A DNA stretch of 46,052 bases from CAYGAW01 sp964347945 (GCA_964347945.1 CAYGAW010000145.1:1-46052), one strand, 5' to 3'. Positions 8,358-17,372 are shown, counted from the first letter of the stretch. Numbers and translations are program-made. The notes: generated by a model not told the origin, from the sequence alone.

Positions 8358-8503
8358 CTCCTGGCCTCTTGCTGGTAGAAGACCGCCAACCGCGCACGAG
8401 CAGCTTGGCTTCCCTGGTTCAACTCCAGCACGGCTTCCAGGCAGCCGTGCTTCCCATCGAGGTCGTCCCGTTCGGCTGCCAGCCAGAAACACGCGCGCCG
8501 CAC
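8358..8503 (-). pseudogene. TPR-like gene fragment, copy B
   Basis: Reads on the minus strand as ACFWLAAERDDLDGK then HGCLEAVLELNQGSQAAR and ARLAVFYQQEA, one TPR-like helical pair. It sits inside a 143-codon open frame (8222-8653) whose flanks look non-coding and lack a ribosome site, so I read it as a relic rather than a gene. It matches copy A at 4090-4240. A real small protein cannot be excluded. Confidence 0.5.
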
Positions 8504-8633
8504 CCGGACGACCGGCCCGTGCAGCAGTCCCAGCGCCGGTCCTCTCTCACCGACTGCTCGTGGGTTGTCCTCACAGCGGAGGCTCCGAGACCATCTCCGA
8601 CTAAAGCTTACTTTGGAATCCTCCCTTTGGCGG

Positions 8634-8662
8634 TTCCCAACCGTCTTCCTCACTGCTATACT
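8634..8662 (+). promoter_or_regulatory. Promoter for the triple-PDZ gene
   Basis: TTCCCA (8634-8639), 17-base spacer, TATACT (8657-8662) preceded by TGC, an extended -10. The predicted start near 8669 gives a leader of about 105 bases before the ATG at 8775. Confidence 0.55.
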
Positions 8663-8774
8663 ACTTCACGGGGGGTTGAAGGGAGACAGGCTTAGCCTGT
8701 CCTCCCGAGGCCGCTACACGCGAAGCGAAAGAGTCTCCATAGGGACACCAATCAGAGCGATTAGGAGGGAAACC

Positions 8775-10049
8775 ATGACCAAACGAAAAGCGTTAGCGGT
8801 GGGTTTGGGCGTGACCGTAACCTTGGCGGTGGGATTGTGCCTCATAGCGGCTGGGGCACTGGCAGGCTGGCGACTGTACTCCCAGTCTGGCTCGGTAGTC
8901 CCCAAAGTATGGGCTGCGGTGCGCACCACCGCAGAAGCGGAAGAGGGAATACTGGTGGCTGGCGTGGACGAAGACTCGCCCGCTGAAGAGGCCGGCATCA
9001 GCCGCGGCGATATCATCGTGGCCTTTGATGGTGAGGAAATCGATGGCGCAGGCCACCTACAAAAGCTCCTCTCTGAGCGCTCGCCCGGCGATACCGTGAC
9101 CCTCACCCTGAAGCGCTGCGACGAGACTGTGGACGTCTCTGTGACCCTGGGGACGCGGGGGATTTCTTGCAGCGGGGCTTGCGCCTACCTGGGCGTGCTG
9201 CCCTGCCGCGTGCCACTGACTGTCAGGGTCCCAGGGCCCACACCCTTCCTTATTCCAGGCCTCGATGCCTGGAACCAGGGTGCGTTGGTCATCGTCGTCC
9301 AGGAGGGTAGCCCCGCAGAGGAAGCCGGTCTGCAGGAGGGCGACATCATTCTGGCGGTGGATGATGAAGAGGTGAGCCCTCAGGATACGCTGCGAGAGCT
9401 CATCCGAGCACACGATGTAGGCGACACCGTGGAGTTGCAGATCGAACGTGAAGGCGAGGAGAGAACTCTCACGGCCACTCTGGACGAGGATCCTGATGAA
9501 GAAGGCGCGGCGTACCTGGGTGTTAGAGTGACGCCCTTCCCTCGGGGCATCGGCTTCTTGCGGAAGGGCGAGGGGAGGGTGCCGCTTCTCCCACACCTAG
9601 AAGGCTTTCCCGTGGTGCCCGGTGTGGAGATACTGCCTCGCGGCCTCTTGGTGATACGCGTCGCTGCGAACAGTCCCGCTGAAGAGGCTGGATTGAGCAC
9701 CGGCGATATCATCCTGGACGTGGATGGCGAGGAGGTGAGCGACTTCGACATCCTGCGCGAAGCGGTGCGTGCTGGCGAACCAGGCGATGACCTGACCCTA
9801 TCGGTGTTGCGCGATGGCGAAGAGCGCGAAATCAGCATCACATTGGGAGAGCATCCCGACGAGGAAGGCACAGCGTACCTGGGGATCACAGGTTACGGCT
9901 ACTCTGGGTCGAGTGAGCCAGGGACTCACTTCCATTTCCACTTCGACGCGGATGAACTCTGGCCGCCCGATTGGTGGCCCTGGTCCGAGAGCGAGCCGTC
10001 GGAGGGCTCTATCCTGACGTGGTGGGAGCACAATGTGCCACGGTTGTGA
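8775..10049 (+). CDS. Membrane-anchored protein with three PDZ domains and no protease domain
   Basis: A 424-residue protein with one N-terminal membrane segment (about residues 8-31) and three PDZ domains: about 58-126, 169-236 and 290-358. Each has the core SPAEEAG followed by GDII and GEE/DEE signatures. The start is ATG at 8775 because AGGAGGG lies 4-6 bases upstream; the frame is open further up but lacks signals. No trypsin, S2P or tail-specific protease motif is present, so the protein probably binds unfolded or C-terminal peptides outside the membrane rather than cutting them. Linkers between domains begin with YLGV. The C-terminus (about 385-403) alternates His and Phe (HFHFHFD), then is Trp/Pro/Asp-rich; metal binding is possible. 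It precedes a two-component system on the same strand, which suggests an envelope-stress role (inference). Confidence 0.85.
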   Translation: MTKRKALAVGLGVTVTLAVGLCLIAAGALAGWRLYSQSGSVVPKVWAAVRTTAEAEEGILVAGVDEDSPAEEAGISRGDIIVAFDGEEIDGAGHLQKLLSERSPGDTVTLTLKRCDETVDVSVTLGTRGISCSGACAYLGVLPCRVPLTVRVPGPTPFLIPGLDAWNQGALVIVVQEGSPAEEAGLQEGDIILAVDDEEVSPQDTLRELIRAHDVGDTVELQIEREGEERTLTATLDEDPDEEGAAYLGVRVTPFPRGIGFLRKGEGRVPLLPHLEGFPVVPGVEILPRGLLVIRVAANSPAEEAGLSTGDIILDVDGEEVSDFDILREAVRAGEPGDDLTLSVLRDGEEREISITLGEHPDEEGTAYLGITGYGYSGSSEPGTHFHFHFDADELWPPDWWPWSESEPSEGSILTWWEHNVPRL

Positions 10050-10365
10050 AGACCTGCTCTTCGCAGCCCTCCGCCGCCACCGCTAGACATACGCTCTGCC
10101 GCAAATGTACACAGCTCTTGCCAGGCACGCTGCGTAGGCGAGGTGGCGCTTAGTGTCTTCCTCGAAGCTGCCAGGCTGGAACGCACCTAGGCCACTTGGA
10201 ACTCGCTCCTGGCTATACTGAGCGTTTGATGAGTTGACTGGCTGCCGGCTCTGGTGTACAGTTGGGCCAAGGACGAGCTAGGCCATGTCGTGGCTCATGC
10301 AGTGAGTACACGGTGATTCGCCTCCCTCTTTCGGGCCACTGCCATCGCAAAAGTCGACGTGAACG
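10050..10365. other. Intergenic interval upstream of the histidine kinase
   Basis: Apart from the promoter at 10234-10262 I see no gene here. A second -10-like hexamer, TATACT at 10214-10219, lacks a usable -35. No clear terminator follows the PDZ gene. Confidence 0.5.
10234..10262 (+). promoter_or_regulatory. Promoter for the two-component operon
   Basis: TTGACT (10234-10239), 17-base spacer, TACAGT (10257-10262). The predicted start near 10269 gives a leader of about 97 bases. Confidence 0.5.
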
Positions 10366-11892
10366 ATGTCTATCCTTAGACGGTTCTCCAGCCTCCAATG
10401 GAAGTTGGCCGCTTCGTATGTGGTCGTGATTCTGGGCACGGTGTTGGTCGTCGAGGGTCTGGTCATCCTGGCGGCCCACTGGCTCGACACACGAATGACC
10501 GCCACCTGGACGAGCGAATCCGCTCTCGATCGCGCTGAGCACCTGGCCCAGTTGGCCACCGACCCGTGGACGTCGGATTCACCGGCACAACTGGCACGCG
10601 CGCTGGATAGGCCGCTGAACGTCCAGTCTATCGTCAGAGAGGCCTTGATGCGCGGCGACCTGCCTCATTGGGATACGGAGGCCCGCGTCATAGTTGGGGC
10701 ACAGGGCCGCGTACTGGTCAGCAACCAGCCTCAACGCTATCCCATGGATAGCCTCTTCATCGAGCCGGGCCTGCCTGAAGCCGAGACGTTGGTAGCACAA
10801 GCCCTGGCAGAGGGCGTCATCGCCAGCCGCCTGGCGGAGGAGCCGCACGTATTCGTCGCGGCCATACCCGTTGCTGACCATGAGGGGCGCCGGTTAGGGG
10901 CCGTATACTACCGAGAGCCGGTGCCGGATGCAAGCCAGTCATTGCTGAGCCGCCTGAGGGCGCCATTGCTGGCAGCAAATGCGTTGCTGCTGCCGTGCAT
11001 GATCCCGCTGGGTCTCGTCTTCGGCTTCGTGACCGCCTTCGGTTTCACGCGCCGCCTGCGCCGCCTCACCGAAGCCAGCAATGCATTGGCTGGAGGAGAC
11101 CTCGGCCGCCGGGTGCATGACACCTCTGGAGACGAAATCGGGCAACTCGCTAGGCAGTTCAATGCGATGGCCGGGCAGCTTGAGGCCGACACAACCGAGC
11201 TACGCGAACTGGCCGATCACAACGCTCAACTGGCGCTCAAAGCACAGAGGCTCGCTGCCCTGGAGGAACGCCATCGGCTGGCCCGCGAGCTGCACGATGG
11301 CGTCAAGCAGTATCTCTTCGGCGTCAACCTGGCCACAGCAGCGGCGCTCAATCTGCTGGAAGATGACCCGGCGGGCGCTCGCGCCAAGCTGCTGGAAGCC
11401 AGGAATCTTAGCCGCCAGGCGCAGGCCGAGCTGATGGCCCTGCTCAACGAATTGCGCCCTGCCGGCCTCGACGAGCGCGGCCTGGTCCCTGCGTTGACGG
11501 ATTACGTAGCTACTTTCGAGGAGCGGGAGGGGGTCACGGTTCAATGGCATACTCCCGCTGAGGTTTCACTGCCCTTGGCACAGGAGCAAGCGCTCTTCCG
11601 CGTAGCCCAAGAAGCGCTGACCAACGTGGCGCGCCACGCGGACGCCACCCGGGTCACAGTCGAGCTGGAAGCCACGCCTGAAGCCGTAGTTCTCCAGGTG
11701 GCCGATGATGGCAAGGGATTTGATCCAGGCTCGAATCAGAGTGGGCCCACCATGGGCCTGCAAGGGATGCGAGAGCGACTCGCTGCGCTGGGCGGAGAGC
11801 TCACCGTAGACGCGGCCCCAGGCAGGGGCACTCGACTCGTTGCCAGCCTCCCGCACCCCGCTGACACCGGCAAGGATAAGCCCAGTGGCTGA
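10366..11892 (+). CDS. Sensor histidine kinase, NarL/LiaS type (HisKA_3)
   Basis: A 508-residue membrane kinase. TM1 (about 13-36) and TM2 (about 200-224) bracket an extracytoplasmic sensor region of roughly 165 residues. A HAMP domain follows (about 222-275), then a HisKA_3 dimerisation helix with the phospho-acceptor His310 in RLARELHDGVKQ, and an HATPase_c domain with the N box (AQEALTNVARHA), G1 box (VADDGKGFD) and G2 box (GLQGMRERL). It autophosphorylates and passes phosphate to the overlapping response regulator. The start is ATG at 10366 with a poor ribosome site. The signal is unknown; the triple-PDZ gene just upstream is a candidate partner (inference). Confidence 0.93.
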   Translation: MSILRRFSSLQWKLAASYVVVILGTVLVVEGLVILAAHWLDTRMTATWTSESALDRAEHLAQLATDPWTSDSPAQLARALDRPLNVQSIVREALMRGDLPHWDTEARVIVGAQGRVLVSNQPQRYPMDSLFIEPGLPEAETLVAQALAEGVIASRLAEEPHVFVAAIPVADHEGRRLGAVYYREPVPDASQSLLSRLRAPLLAANALLLPCMIPLGLVFGFVTAFGFTRRLRRLTEASNALAGGDLGRRVHDTSGDEIGQLARQFNAMAGQLEADTTELRELADHNAQLALKAQRLAALEERHRLARELHDGVKQYLFGVNLATAAALNLLEDDPAGARAKLLEARNLSRQAQAELMALLNELRPAGLDERGLVPALTDYVATFEEREGVTVQWHTPAEVSLPLAQEQALFRVAQEALTNVARHADATRVTVELEATPEAVVLQVADDGKGFDPGSNQSGPTMGLQGMRERLAALGGELTVDAAPGRGTRLVASLPHPADTGKDKPSG

Positions 11893-12550
11893 TCCCATTC
11901 GCGTCATCATTGCTGACGATCACCCCGTGGTGCGCAATGGCTTGCGGGGTTTCCTCGAGATTCAGGCCGACATCGAGGTTGTCGGCGAGGCCGAGAACGG
12001 CGTGCAGGCGGTCCAACTGGTGCGCGAGCACGTGCCCGACGTGATCCTGATGGATTTGCTCATGCCTGAGATGGGCGGCGTGGAGGCCATCGACGAGATC
12101 GTTGGCCTCAGCCCTGCCACGCGTATCATTGTGCTGACGAGCTACACGGAGGATGAGTTTCTGTTGCCTGCCATGCAGGCCGGAGCGCTAGGATACCTGC
12201 TCAAGGATGTCGAACCGGAAGAACTGGCAAGCGCCATTCGCGCGGCCGTACGAGGTCACGCCACGCTGCATCCCGCAGTCGCCGCACGGCTGGTCCGGGG
12301 AGTGGATCGGGCCAGCGAAGACCCGCTGGCACACCTCACGGAGCGAGAGGTCGAGGTGCTGCGCCTGATCGCCCGGGGATTGAGTAACAGGGAGATTGCG
12401 GACGAGCTCACCATTGCAGAAGGCACCGTGAAGAGCCACGTCAGCAACATCCTCTCCAAGTTGCACCTTGCCCACCGCACCCAGGCTGCCCTCTACGCTC
12501 TCAAGCGCAAGCTGGTGCCCCTCGATGACCCACGGCCCAGTGAACAGTAG
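11885..12550 (+). CDS. Response regulator, NarL/FixJ family
   Basis: A 221-residue DNA-binding response regulator. The receiver domain has acidic residues in IIADDHPVV, phospho-acceptor Asp57 in VILMDLLMPE, Thr/Ser in VLTSYTEDE and Lys in GYLLKDVEPEE. A LuxR-type helix-turn-helix follows (LTEREVEVLRLIARGLSNRE, then IADELTIAEGTVKSHVSNI). I chose GTG at 11885, which overlaps the kinase stop by 8 bases and has AAGGAT upstream; the frame is open upstream, but that stretch is translated as kinase in another frame. Kinase and regulator are plainly a cognate pair. Target promoters cannot be told from this window. Confidence 0.93.
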   Translation: MADPIRVIIADDHPVVRNGLRGFLEIQADIEVVGEAENGVQAVQLVREHVPDVILMDLLMPEMGGVEAIDEIVGLSPATRIIVLTSYTEDEFLLPAMQAGALGYLLKDVEPEELASAIRAAVRGHATLHPAVAARLVRGVDRASEDPLAHLTEREVEVLRLIARGLSNREIADELTIAEGTVKSHVSNILSKLHLAHRTQAALYALKRKLVPLDDPRPSEQ

Positions 12551-12552
12551 TG

Positions 12553-12568
12553 GGGGCTAGGCTGCCCC
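12553..12568 (+). terminator. Weak GC hairpin after the response regulator
   Basis: GGGGC (12553-12557) pairs with GCCCC (12564-12568) around a 6-base loop, just after the regulator stop. There is no T run, so a role in ending transcription is only a suggestion. Confidence 0.3.
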
Positions 12569-12708
12569 TAGGTCCTGTGCCCGAATCTGCGCACGCAACA
12601 GCTATCCCATCCAGATAACAAACAGCAGCATCGCCACGCCTCCCAGGATCATCCCCGCACGGTCGCCCGTCCCAGTGGAATCGGACTCGTGAAGAGTCCA
12701 CCTTGCTT

Positions 12709-12737
12709 TTGTGACTGCCCGGAAGCTGTGGTACAAT
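12709..12737 (+). promoter_or_regulatory. Promoter of the GT-C glycosyltransferase operon
   Basis: TTGTGA (12709-12714), 17-base spacer, TACAAT (12732-12737) preceded by TGG, an extended -10. The predicted start near 12744 lies 35 bases before a possible leader peptide and 70 before the first large gene. No comparable promoter is seen between the following six genes. Confidence 0.7.
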
Positions 12738-12778
12738 CTGCGAGCCCCGCTAATAGTCCAGCAGAGGGGGAAAGGTAG

Positions 12779-12817
12779 ATGATTGTCCCCTTTGCGCGCT
12801 CCAGGATGGCGATGTGA
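12779..12817 (+). CDS. Possible 12-residue leader peptide upstream of the GT-C operon
   Basis: ATG at 12779 follows a strong ribosome site (GAGGGGGAAAGG, 12764-12775) and opens a 12-codon frame, MIVPFARSRMAM. Its TGA (12815-12817) overlaps the GTG start of the next gene at 12814. The arrangement would allow translational coupling. No run of one amino acid suggests classical attenuation. It is too short to call with confidence. Confidence 0.3.
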   Translation: MIVPFARSRMAM

Positions 12818-15105
12818 GCAGATTCATCAGAGCCCCGAGGTTTGACTGGGGCTATCTGATTGTATTAGGCCTTTCACTGCCCGTGCTTTGGCCTCTCGTG
12901 GGACCCAGCTACCTCAGCTCTCACGACGGGCTACATCACCTGTACCGCCTCGTGGACCTCGACTGGGCCATCCGCGGCGGCGTCCTCTACCCTCGCTGGC
13001 TGCCCAACCTCGGCTTCGGCTACGGGTACCCAGTGCTCAACTACTACGCCCCGTTGAGCTACTACTTAGGTGAACTGTTCCACATCCTGGGAGCCGGCTA
13101 CATAGACTCGATAAAGCTGGCCTACGCCGTGGGGTTCCTCGGCTCGGGTCTCGCCATGTACCTTTTCACCAAAGAGCATGTGGGCCGGATCCCGGCCATA
13201 CTGGCAAGCGTGGTTTATGTCTACCTGCCCTACCATTTGGCCGACGCGTATGTGCGCGGAGCACTGGCCGAGTTCCTGTCCTTTCTCTTCTTCCCCCTCA
13301 TCCTGTGGTGTTTCTACAGGCTGATAACTTCGGGAAAGCTGCACTACGTGGTGTGGAGCGCCCTGTCCTTGGCTGGGCTCATCCTCACGCACAACCTGAT
13401 GGCCTTGATCTTCGCCCCCTTCCTCGTTGCCTACGTGGGTTTCGTGTGGTTCCAGCAGCGAGACCTGAGGGTGTTGGGCTATGCGGCCTTGGCCGTGTGT
13501 CTGGCTCTTGGCCTCTCAGCTTTCTACTGGCTGCCTGGTTTCGCAGAGGCCAAGTGGGCACGGTTGGGCCAGGTCGGGCCCGGGGCAACTGACTACCTGC
13601 CTAGACTCATCACCATGTCCGATTTCTTCTCGCCCTTCCTGCTCTATCGGTACTTCCCGGAACACGGGGTGTCGCTGGAGCATCCCATGAGTTGGCTCCA
13701 GTTCGCACTCATCTGTGTTTCTTTGGCCGTCCCGTTTCGCCTGCGACATCCGTCCTGGCGAGCGACCCGAAGACACCTCATCTTGTTCCAAGTCGCTACC
13801 TTCGTCTCCCTCTTCATGCTCTTTGTGTACTCGCGCCCCCTGTGGGACCACGTGCCCTTGCTTCGCTACCTGCAGTACCCATTCCGCTTCCTGACCCTGA
13901 CCAGCTTCACAAGTGCCTTCGTCATCGGCTCGGTGCCCCTGCTCTTCGTCGATGGAACCGAAGAGAAGGCGGACACGCCGTGGGCGTCCCGAGGCCGCAA
14001 CGCAGGGGCTGTCTCTACAGTCGTAGTCATTGTGCTGGCGCTGATAATGACAGCGCTCCCGGGATTGCCCATCGAACCGATGTACATGCCCGAGCACGAG
14101 GAACCCTTGACCGAAGGCACGGTGAACTTCGCCACCATGGCCGAGTACGACTATCTTACCGGCCTCTGGACCAGATTGTGGGGCGGTCCGTGGCTTCTGG
14201 AGTACCTCCCCGCCTGGGTCCAGGAGGATCGAGGAGCCATCTTCTTGCCAGCCGAGAAGGCTCCAGTCACCCGTCGAGACCTGGGGCCCGAAGAAGTGCC
14301 AAAGATCTCCCTCGGCTCGCAGGGACCACTAACCAGACAGCTCACGGTAGAAGCGGCGCGACCGATGAAGCTCTCCTTTCACAGCTTCTACTTCCCTAAC
14401 TGGCGGACCTACATCGATGGTCAACAAGAGACGGCATACCCCTCCGGAAAGCTGGGTTTGCTCACGGTGGACATACCTGCAGGCCAGCATGAGTTGCTGG
14501 TCCGCTTTGAGGATACACCAGCGGAACGGGTGGGTGAGATGATGTCGCTGATCAGCATCTTGGGAATCTTGGCCGTTCTGATTCTGACCCGCCAGTGGAA
14601 GGCTCTTGTGATCGCCGCCGCCTTCCTTCTGCTGGTCGCAAGCTTGACCGTGCTACATGTTCGTTCTTCCCCCTCTGTCCAGTACCCCGTGATCATCGAG
14701 GCGAATCTGGGTGACCAGATTGGGCTCCTCGGATACCACGTGGATGGCAGTTCCTATCGGCCCGGCGATACGATCACGGTGACGGTCTACTGGCTGGCCC
14801 TGCAAGACATGGACCAGAACTACAAAGTATTCGTCCATCTCACGGATGAGCAGGAGACACGCCTGGTTTCCCAGAGCGATCGCTGGCCCGTCTACAACTT
14901 CTCGCCCACCACACGGTGGGAGCCAGGCGAGATTGTATGGGACAGGCACGAGATAGCAGTACCGCCCGATACGGCACCCGGAACGTACCGCCTCACCACC
15001 GGTGCCTACCTTCTGGAGACCATGCAGAATCTGGAAGTTCTGGACGACACCGGTAATCCGCAAGGGGTCAGGGTACTTCTGAGCACAGTGGAGGTGGCAC
15101 CCTGA
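12814..15105 (+). CDS. Polytopic membrane protein, PTPS-related family, with C-terminal beta-sandwich module
   Basis: A 763-residue membrane protein of the family named '6-pyruvoyl-tetrahydropterin synthase related', which in practice resembles GT-C or YfhO-type glycan enzymes. The hallmark N-terminus is present: SSHDGLHHLYRL, then GGVLYPRWLPNLGFGYGYPV and NYYAPLSYYLGEL. About ten membrane segments follow, then a periplasm-side beta domain (about 505-565), two more membrane segments, and from about residue 636 the LLGY-type beta-sandwich module shared with downstream genes. GTG at 12814 has AGGATGG upstream and overlaps a possible leader peptide. It heads the GT-C operon and probably modifies or transfers a lipid-linked sugar at the outer face of the membrane (inference). 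Confidence 0.8.
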   Translation: MSRFIRAPRFDWGYLIVLGLSLPVLWPLVGPSYLSSHDGLHHLYRLVDLDWAIRGGVLYPRWLPNLGFGYGYPVLNYYAPLSYYLGELFHILGAGYIDSIKLAYAVGFLGSGLAMYLFTKEHVGRIPAILASVVYVYLPYHLADAYVRGALAEFLSFLFFPLILWCFYRLITSGKLHYVVWSALSLAGLILTHNLMALIFAPFLVAYVGFVWFQQRDLRVLGYAALAVCLALGLSAFYWLPGFAEAKWARLGQVGPGATDYLPRLITMSDFFSPFLLYRYFPEHGVSLEHPMSWLQFALICVSLAVPFRLRHPSWRATRRHLILFQVATFVSLFMLFVYSRPLWDHVPLLRYLQYPFRFLTLTSFTSAFVIGSVPLLFVDGTEEKADTPWASRGRNAGAVSTVVVIVLALIMTALPGLPIEPMYMPEHEEPLTEGTVNFATMAEYDYLTGLWTRLWGGPWLLEYLPAWVQEDRGAIFLPAEKAPVTRRDLGPEEVPKISLGSQGPLTRQLTVEAARPMKLSFHSFYFPNWRTYIDGQQETAYPSGKLGLLTVDIPAGQHELLVRFEDTPAERVGEMMSLISILGILAVLILTRQWKALVIAAAFLLLVASLTVLHVRSSPSVQYPVIIEANLGDQIGLLGYHVDGSSYRPGDTITVTVYWLALQDMDQNYKVFVHLTDEQETRLVSQSDRWPVYNFSPTTRWEPGEIVWDRHEIAVPPDTAPGTYRLTTGAYLLETMQNLEVLDDTGNPQGVRVLLSTVEVAP

Positions 15106-15149
15106 CATGGTGGTCTCTACGTCACAGCAGAGGAGGCCTAGCCGCAGCT

Positions 15150-17306
15150 GTGCTATGCTCTGACAACTGTCTGTCGCCACAGCACCGTCGGGCGTGGACG
15201 GCTGTGGTGAGTCGGGTAACGAAGACAGACGTTTTCCTCATCTTGATTCTCACCTGCATTGCCGGCTTCTTCCGGTTCCACCAACTCGACCAAGTACCAA
15301 CAGGACTGTGGCGCGATGAAGCGGCCAACGGTCTGGAGGCCCTGCGTGTGCTGGATGGCAGCCTCTCCATCTTCTACGGCACGCGAGAACCCATGTTCAT
15401 CTACCTGGTCGCCATCTCTGTAGCGTTCCTGGGTAGAACTCCTCTGGCCATCCGCCTCGTCTCAGCCATCGTCGGCACGGCCACCATTCCCGTCACGTAT
15501 CTCCTGGTGAAGGAGCTATTCCGGTCGACGGATCAGCGGGCTCGAGCCATAGCTTCTCTGACCAGCCTCTGGCTGGCAACGTCGTATTGGCACATCAGTT
15601 TCAGCCGACTGGGGTTTCGAGGCATCCTGTTGCCCCTGCTGGCCTCACTGTCATTCTATTTCCTTTGGCGCGGCTGGAATCAGCTCACCCGTCTCCGTGA
15701 CTACGGCTCTTCCCAGCGATCTTTGACACTGGTCTGGTTTGCCCTTGCTGGCCTATGCTTTGGCCTCACCATGTACACATACACCGCTGCCCGGTTTCTC
15801 CTGGTGGCCCTCGTGCTCTTCCTAGGTTTCGTAGCATCCCTCGGCTGGCGGAAGGCACGGCGCCGTGGTCACGGTCATGCAACGACCTCTCCCCCGGTGT
15901 CCCCCCTAAAAGCGGGCGCGGTGTTTGGGTTGGTCTTCCTCCTTGTGTTCGCGCCCCTGGGCGCTCACTTCGTCACACATGCTAGTAGCTTCTTTGCCAG
16001 GTCTGGCATCTCCGTCTTCAGGCTGGCACAGGACGAGCCACTCGGGCTTGTCCTCGCAGAGAACACCGTCAGGCAACTAGGGATGTTTGGTCTTTCGGCC
16101 GACCCGAATGTGAGACACGACACAGCCGGGCGACCAGCGTTCGATCTCTTCACCCTCTTGTTCTTCGTCGTTGGTGCCGCAGTCTGCATCCAGCGCTGGA
16201 CCCAGCTGCCGTACCTGTTCCTCCTCTCCTGGTTCTGTGTCATGCTCTTGCCTGCCACTCTAACCTACCCCGAGTTGCCGCATTTCCTCCGAGCCATAGG
16301 CGCCTTGCCTGTGGCATATGTCTTTCCGGCCTTGGGAGTTGAGAGAGCGTGGCACTGGGCACCAACCAAGCGCTTCCCCCGCAAGCTAAGGCCTGCTTTG
16401 GCAGCGCTGCTCGCCCTGTGCTTCGCTGTCAGTGGTCTCTTCACCTACCGCGACTACTTCTCGCCAGCAGTGGAGGAGATGGAGCTGGTCAAGGCCTTTG
16501 ACCCCCGCTTCGTGGAGGTCGCATCGCTGATGAACGAACTCGATGCGCCTGACTCCGTCTGGATAATCCCACTTGGCCCCAATGGAGAGCAGCGAATGGC
16601 CTACTTCGTGATAGATTTCCTGTACCAGGGACAGGCCCCGCACGTCTACATCCCTCTGGACGAGTCAACTGCACCCCAGGAACTGAGCCTTGCTTGCCAA
16701 GGCAGAAGGCGAGCTATGGTACTGAATAGAACGGCAGACGCCGTGTCACAACCTTGGTTCGACCTATACGCTGACTCCAAGGGGCTGATCCCATTTCTAC
16801 TCCATCAGCAGGCTCAAAGCTTGGAGCGCGCAGCGACCGACGGACTGGAGGTTTTGGTCTATGAACTTCCGAGCAATGTCAGCTTCTCCATGCCCTCGGG
16901 ATTTGCGCCACTTGACATGGCCTTTGGTGAGGAACTGAGACTCGTCGGCATCGCATGCGAGTGTGCTGCCTTTTCCGCTCCTCGCGCATCAGTCGTCATG
17001 AGATGGCAGGTCGAGGAACAGCCCACGACCGACTATACCGTACGAGTGGCCCTCGAAGACGACTCCGGGAAGACAGTGACAAGCATGGACAGAGTCCTGC
17101 TCAGCGGCGAGGGGCGGTCCACCAGCGAATGGGACGCCGGACAGGAGGAGATTGGCTATTTCACTCTGTGGGGTTTGCCTGCCGAAACCTTGGAGGGATA
17201 CAATATGTCGATAGCTCTAGTTGCCCCTCGAGACGGCGAACGATCCTCAGTCTCGGAGGAGCGTCTAGTGAGTGCTGCGCTGTGCAGCCAACCAGACACG
17301 CCGTAG
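15150..17306 (+). CDS. GT-C glycosyltransferase (PMT/ArnT-like) with one beta-sandwich module
   Basis: A 718-residue membrane glycosyltransferase using a polyprenyl-phosphate sugar donor (family knowledge). After TM1 (about 28-41) comes the loop FRFHQLDQVPTGLWRDEAAN with the catalytic-type Asp56-Glu57. The SYWHISFSRLGFRG segment typical of this group is present, with about ten to twelve membrane segments up to roughly residue 440. The soluble C-terminal half carries one LVGI-type beta-sandwich copy (about 595-710). ATG at 15150 has GAGGAGG too far upstream (18 bases); GTG at 15204 or 15207 is an alternative just before TM1. It is the first of three tandem paralogues in the operon. The acceptor is unknown. 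Confidence 0.82.
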   Translation: MLCSDNCLSPQHRRAWTAVVSRVTKTDVFLILILTCIAGFFRFHQLDQVPTGLWRDEAANGLEALRVLDGSLSIFYGTREPMFIYLVAISVAFLGRTPLAIRLVSAIVGTATIPVTYLLVKELFRSTDQRARAIASLTSLWLATSYWHISFSRLGFRGILLPLLASLSFYFLWRGWNQLTRLRDYGSSQRSLTLVWFALAGLCFGLTMYTYTAARFLLVALVLFLGFVASLGWRKARRRGHGHATTSPPVSPLKAGAVFGLVFLLVFAPLGAHFVTHASSFFARSGISVFRLAQDEPLGLVLAENTVRQLGMFGLSADPNVRHDTAGRPAFDLFTLLFFVVGAAVCIQRWTQLPYLFLLSWFCVMLLPATLTYPELPHFLRAIGALPVAYVFPALGVERAWHWAPTKRFPRKLRPALAALLALCFAVSGLFTYRDYFSPAVEEMELVKAFDPRFVEVASLMNELDAPDSVWIIPLGPNGEQRMAYFVIDFLYQGQAPHVYIPLDESTAPQELSLACQGRRRAMVLNRTADAVSQPWFDLYADSKGLIPFLLHQQAQSLERAATDGLEVLVYELPSNVSFSMPSGFAPLDMAFGEELRLVGIACECAAFSAPRASVVMRWQVEEQPTTDYTVRVALEDDSGKTVTSMDRVLLSGEGRSTSEWDAGQEEIGYFTLWGLPAETLEGYNMSIALVAPRDGERSSVSEERLVSAALCSQPDTP

Positions 17307-17372
17307 TGATTAGCGCCCTTGCTATCGCCCAGGAATGAAGTAGCACCCGCACCGGTCTGAAAGGGAGCATCC

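Larger units (their letters stand above)
7856..8774. other. Intergenic interval between divergent surface-protein and PDZ genes
   Basis: It holds a minus-strand promoter at 8012-8040, a TPR-like fragment at 8358-8503 and a plus-strand promoter at 8634-8662. Between 7874 and 8011, and between 8041 and 8221, I see no coding or structural signal beyond the frame that extends the lipoprotein upstream. Confidence 0.5.

Noticed and set aside
10214..10219. TATACT as a -10 element for the kinase gene
   Set aside because: There is no -35 hexamer at 16-18 bases, and TTGACT-17-TACAGT at 10234-10262 is better.
12600..12745. Minus-strand peptide ending MILGGVAMLLFVIWMG, like the end of a small membrane protein
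   Set aside because: The in-frame ATG gives only 16 residues, and the upstream frame runs through the GT-C operon promoter with no start or ribosome site. Probably chance or a relic.
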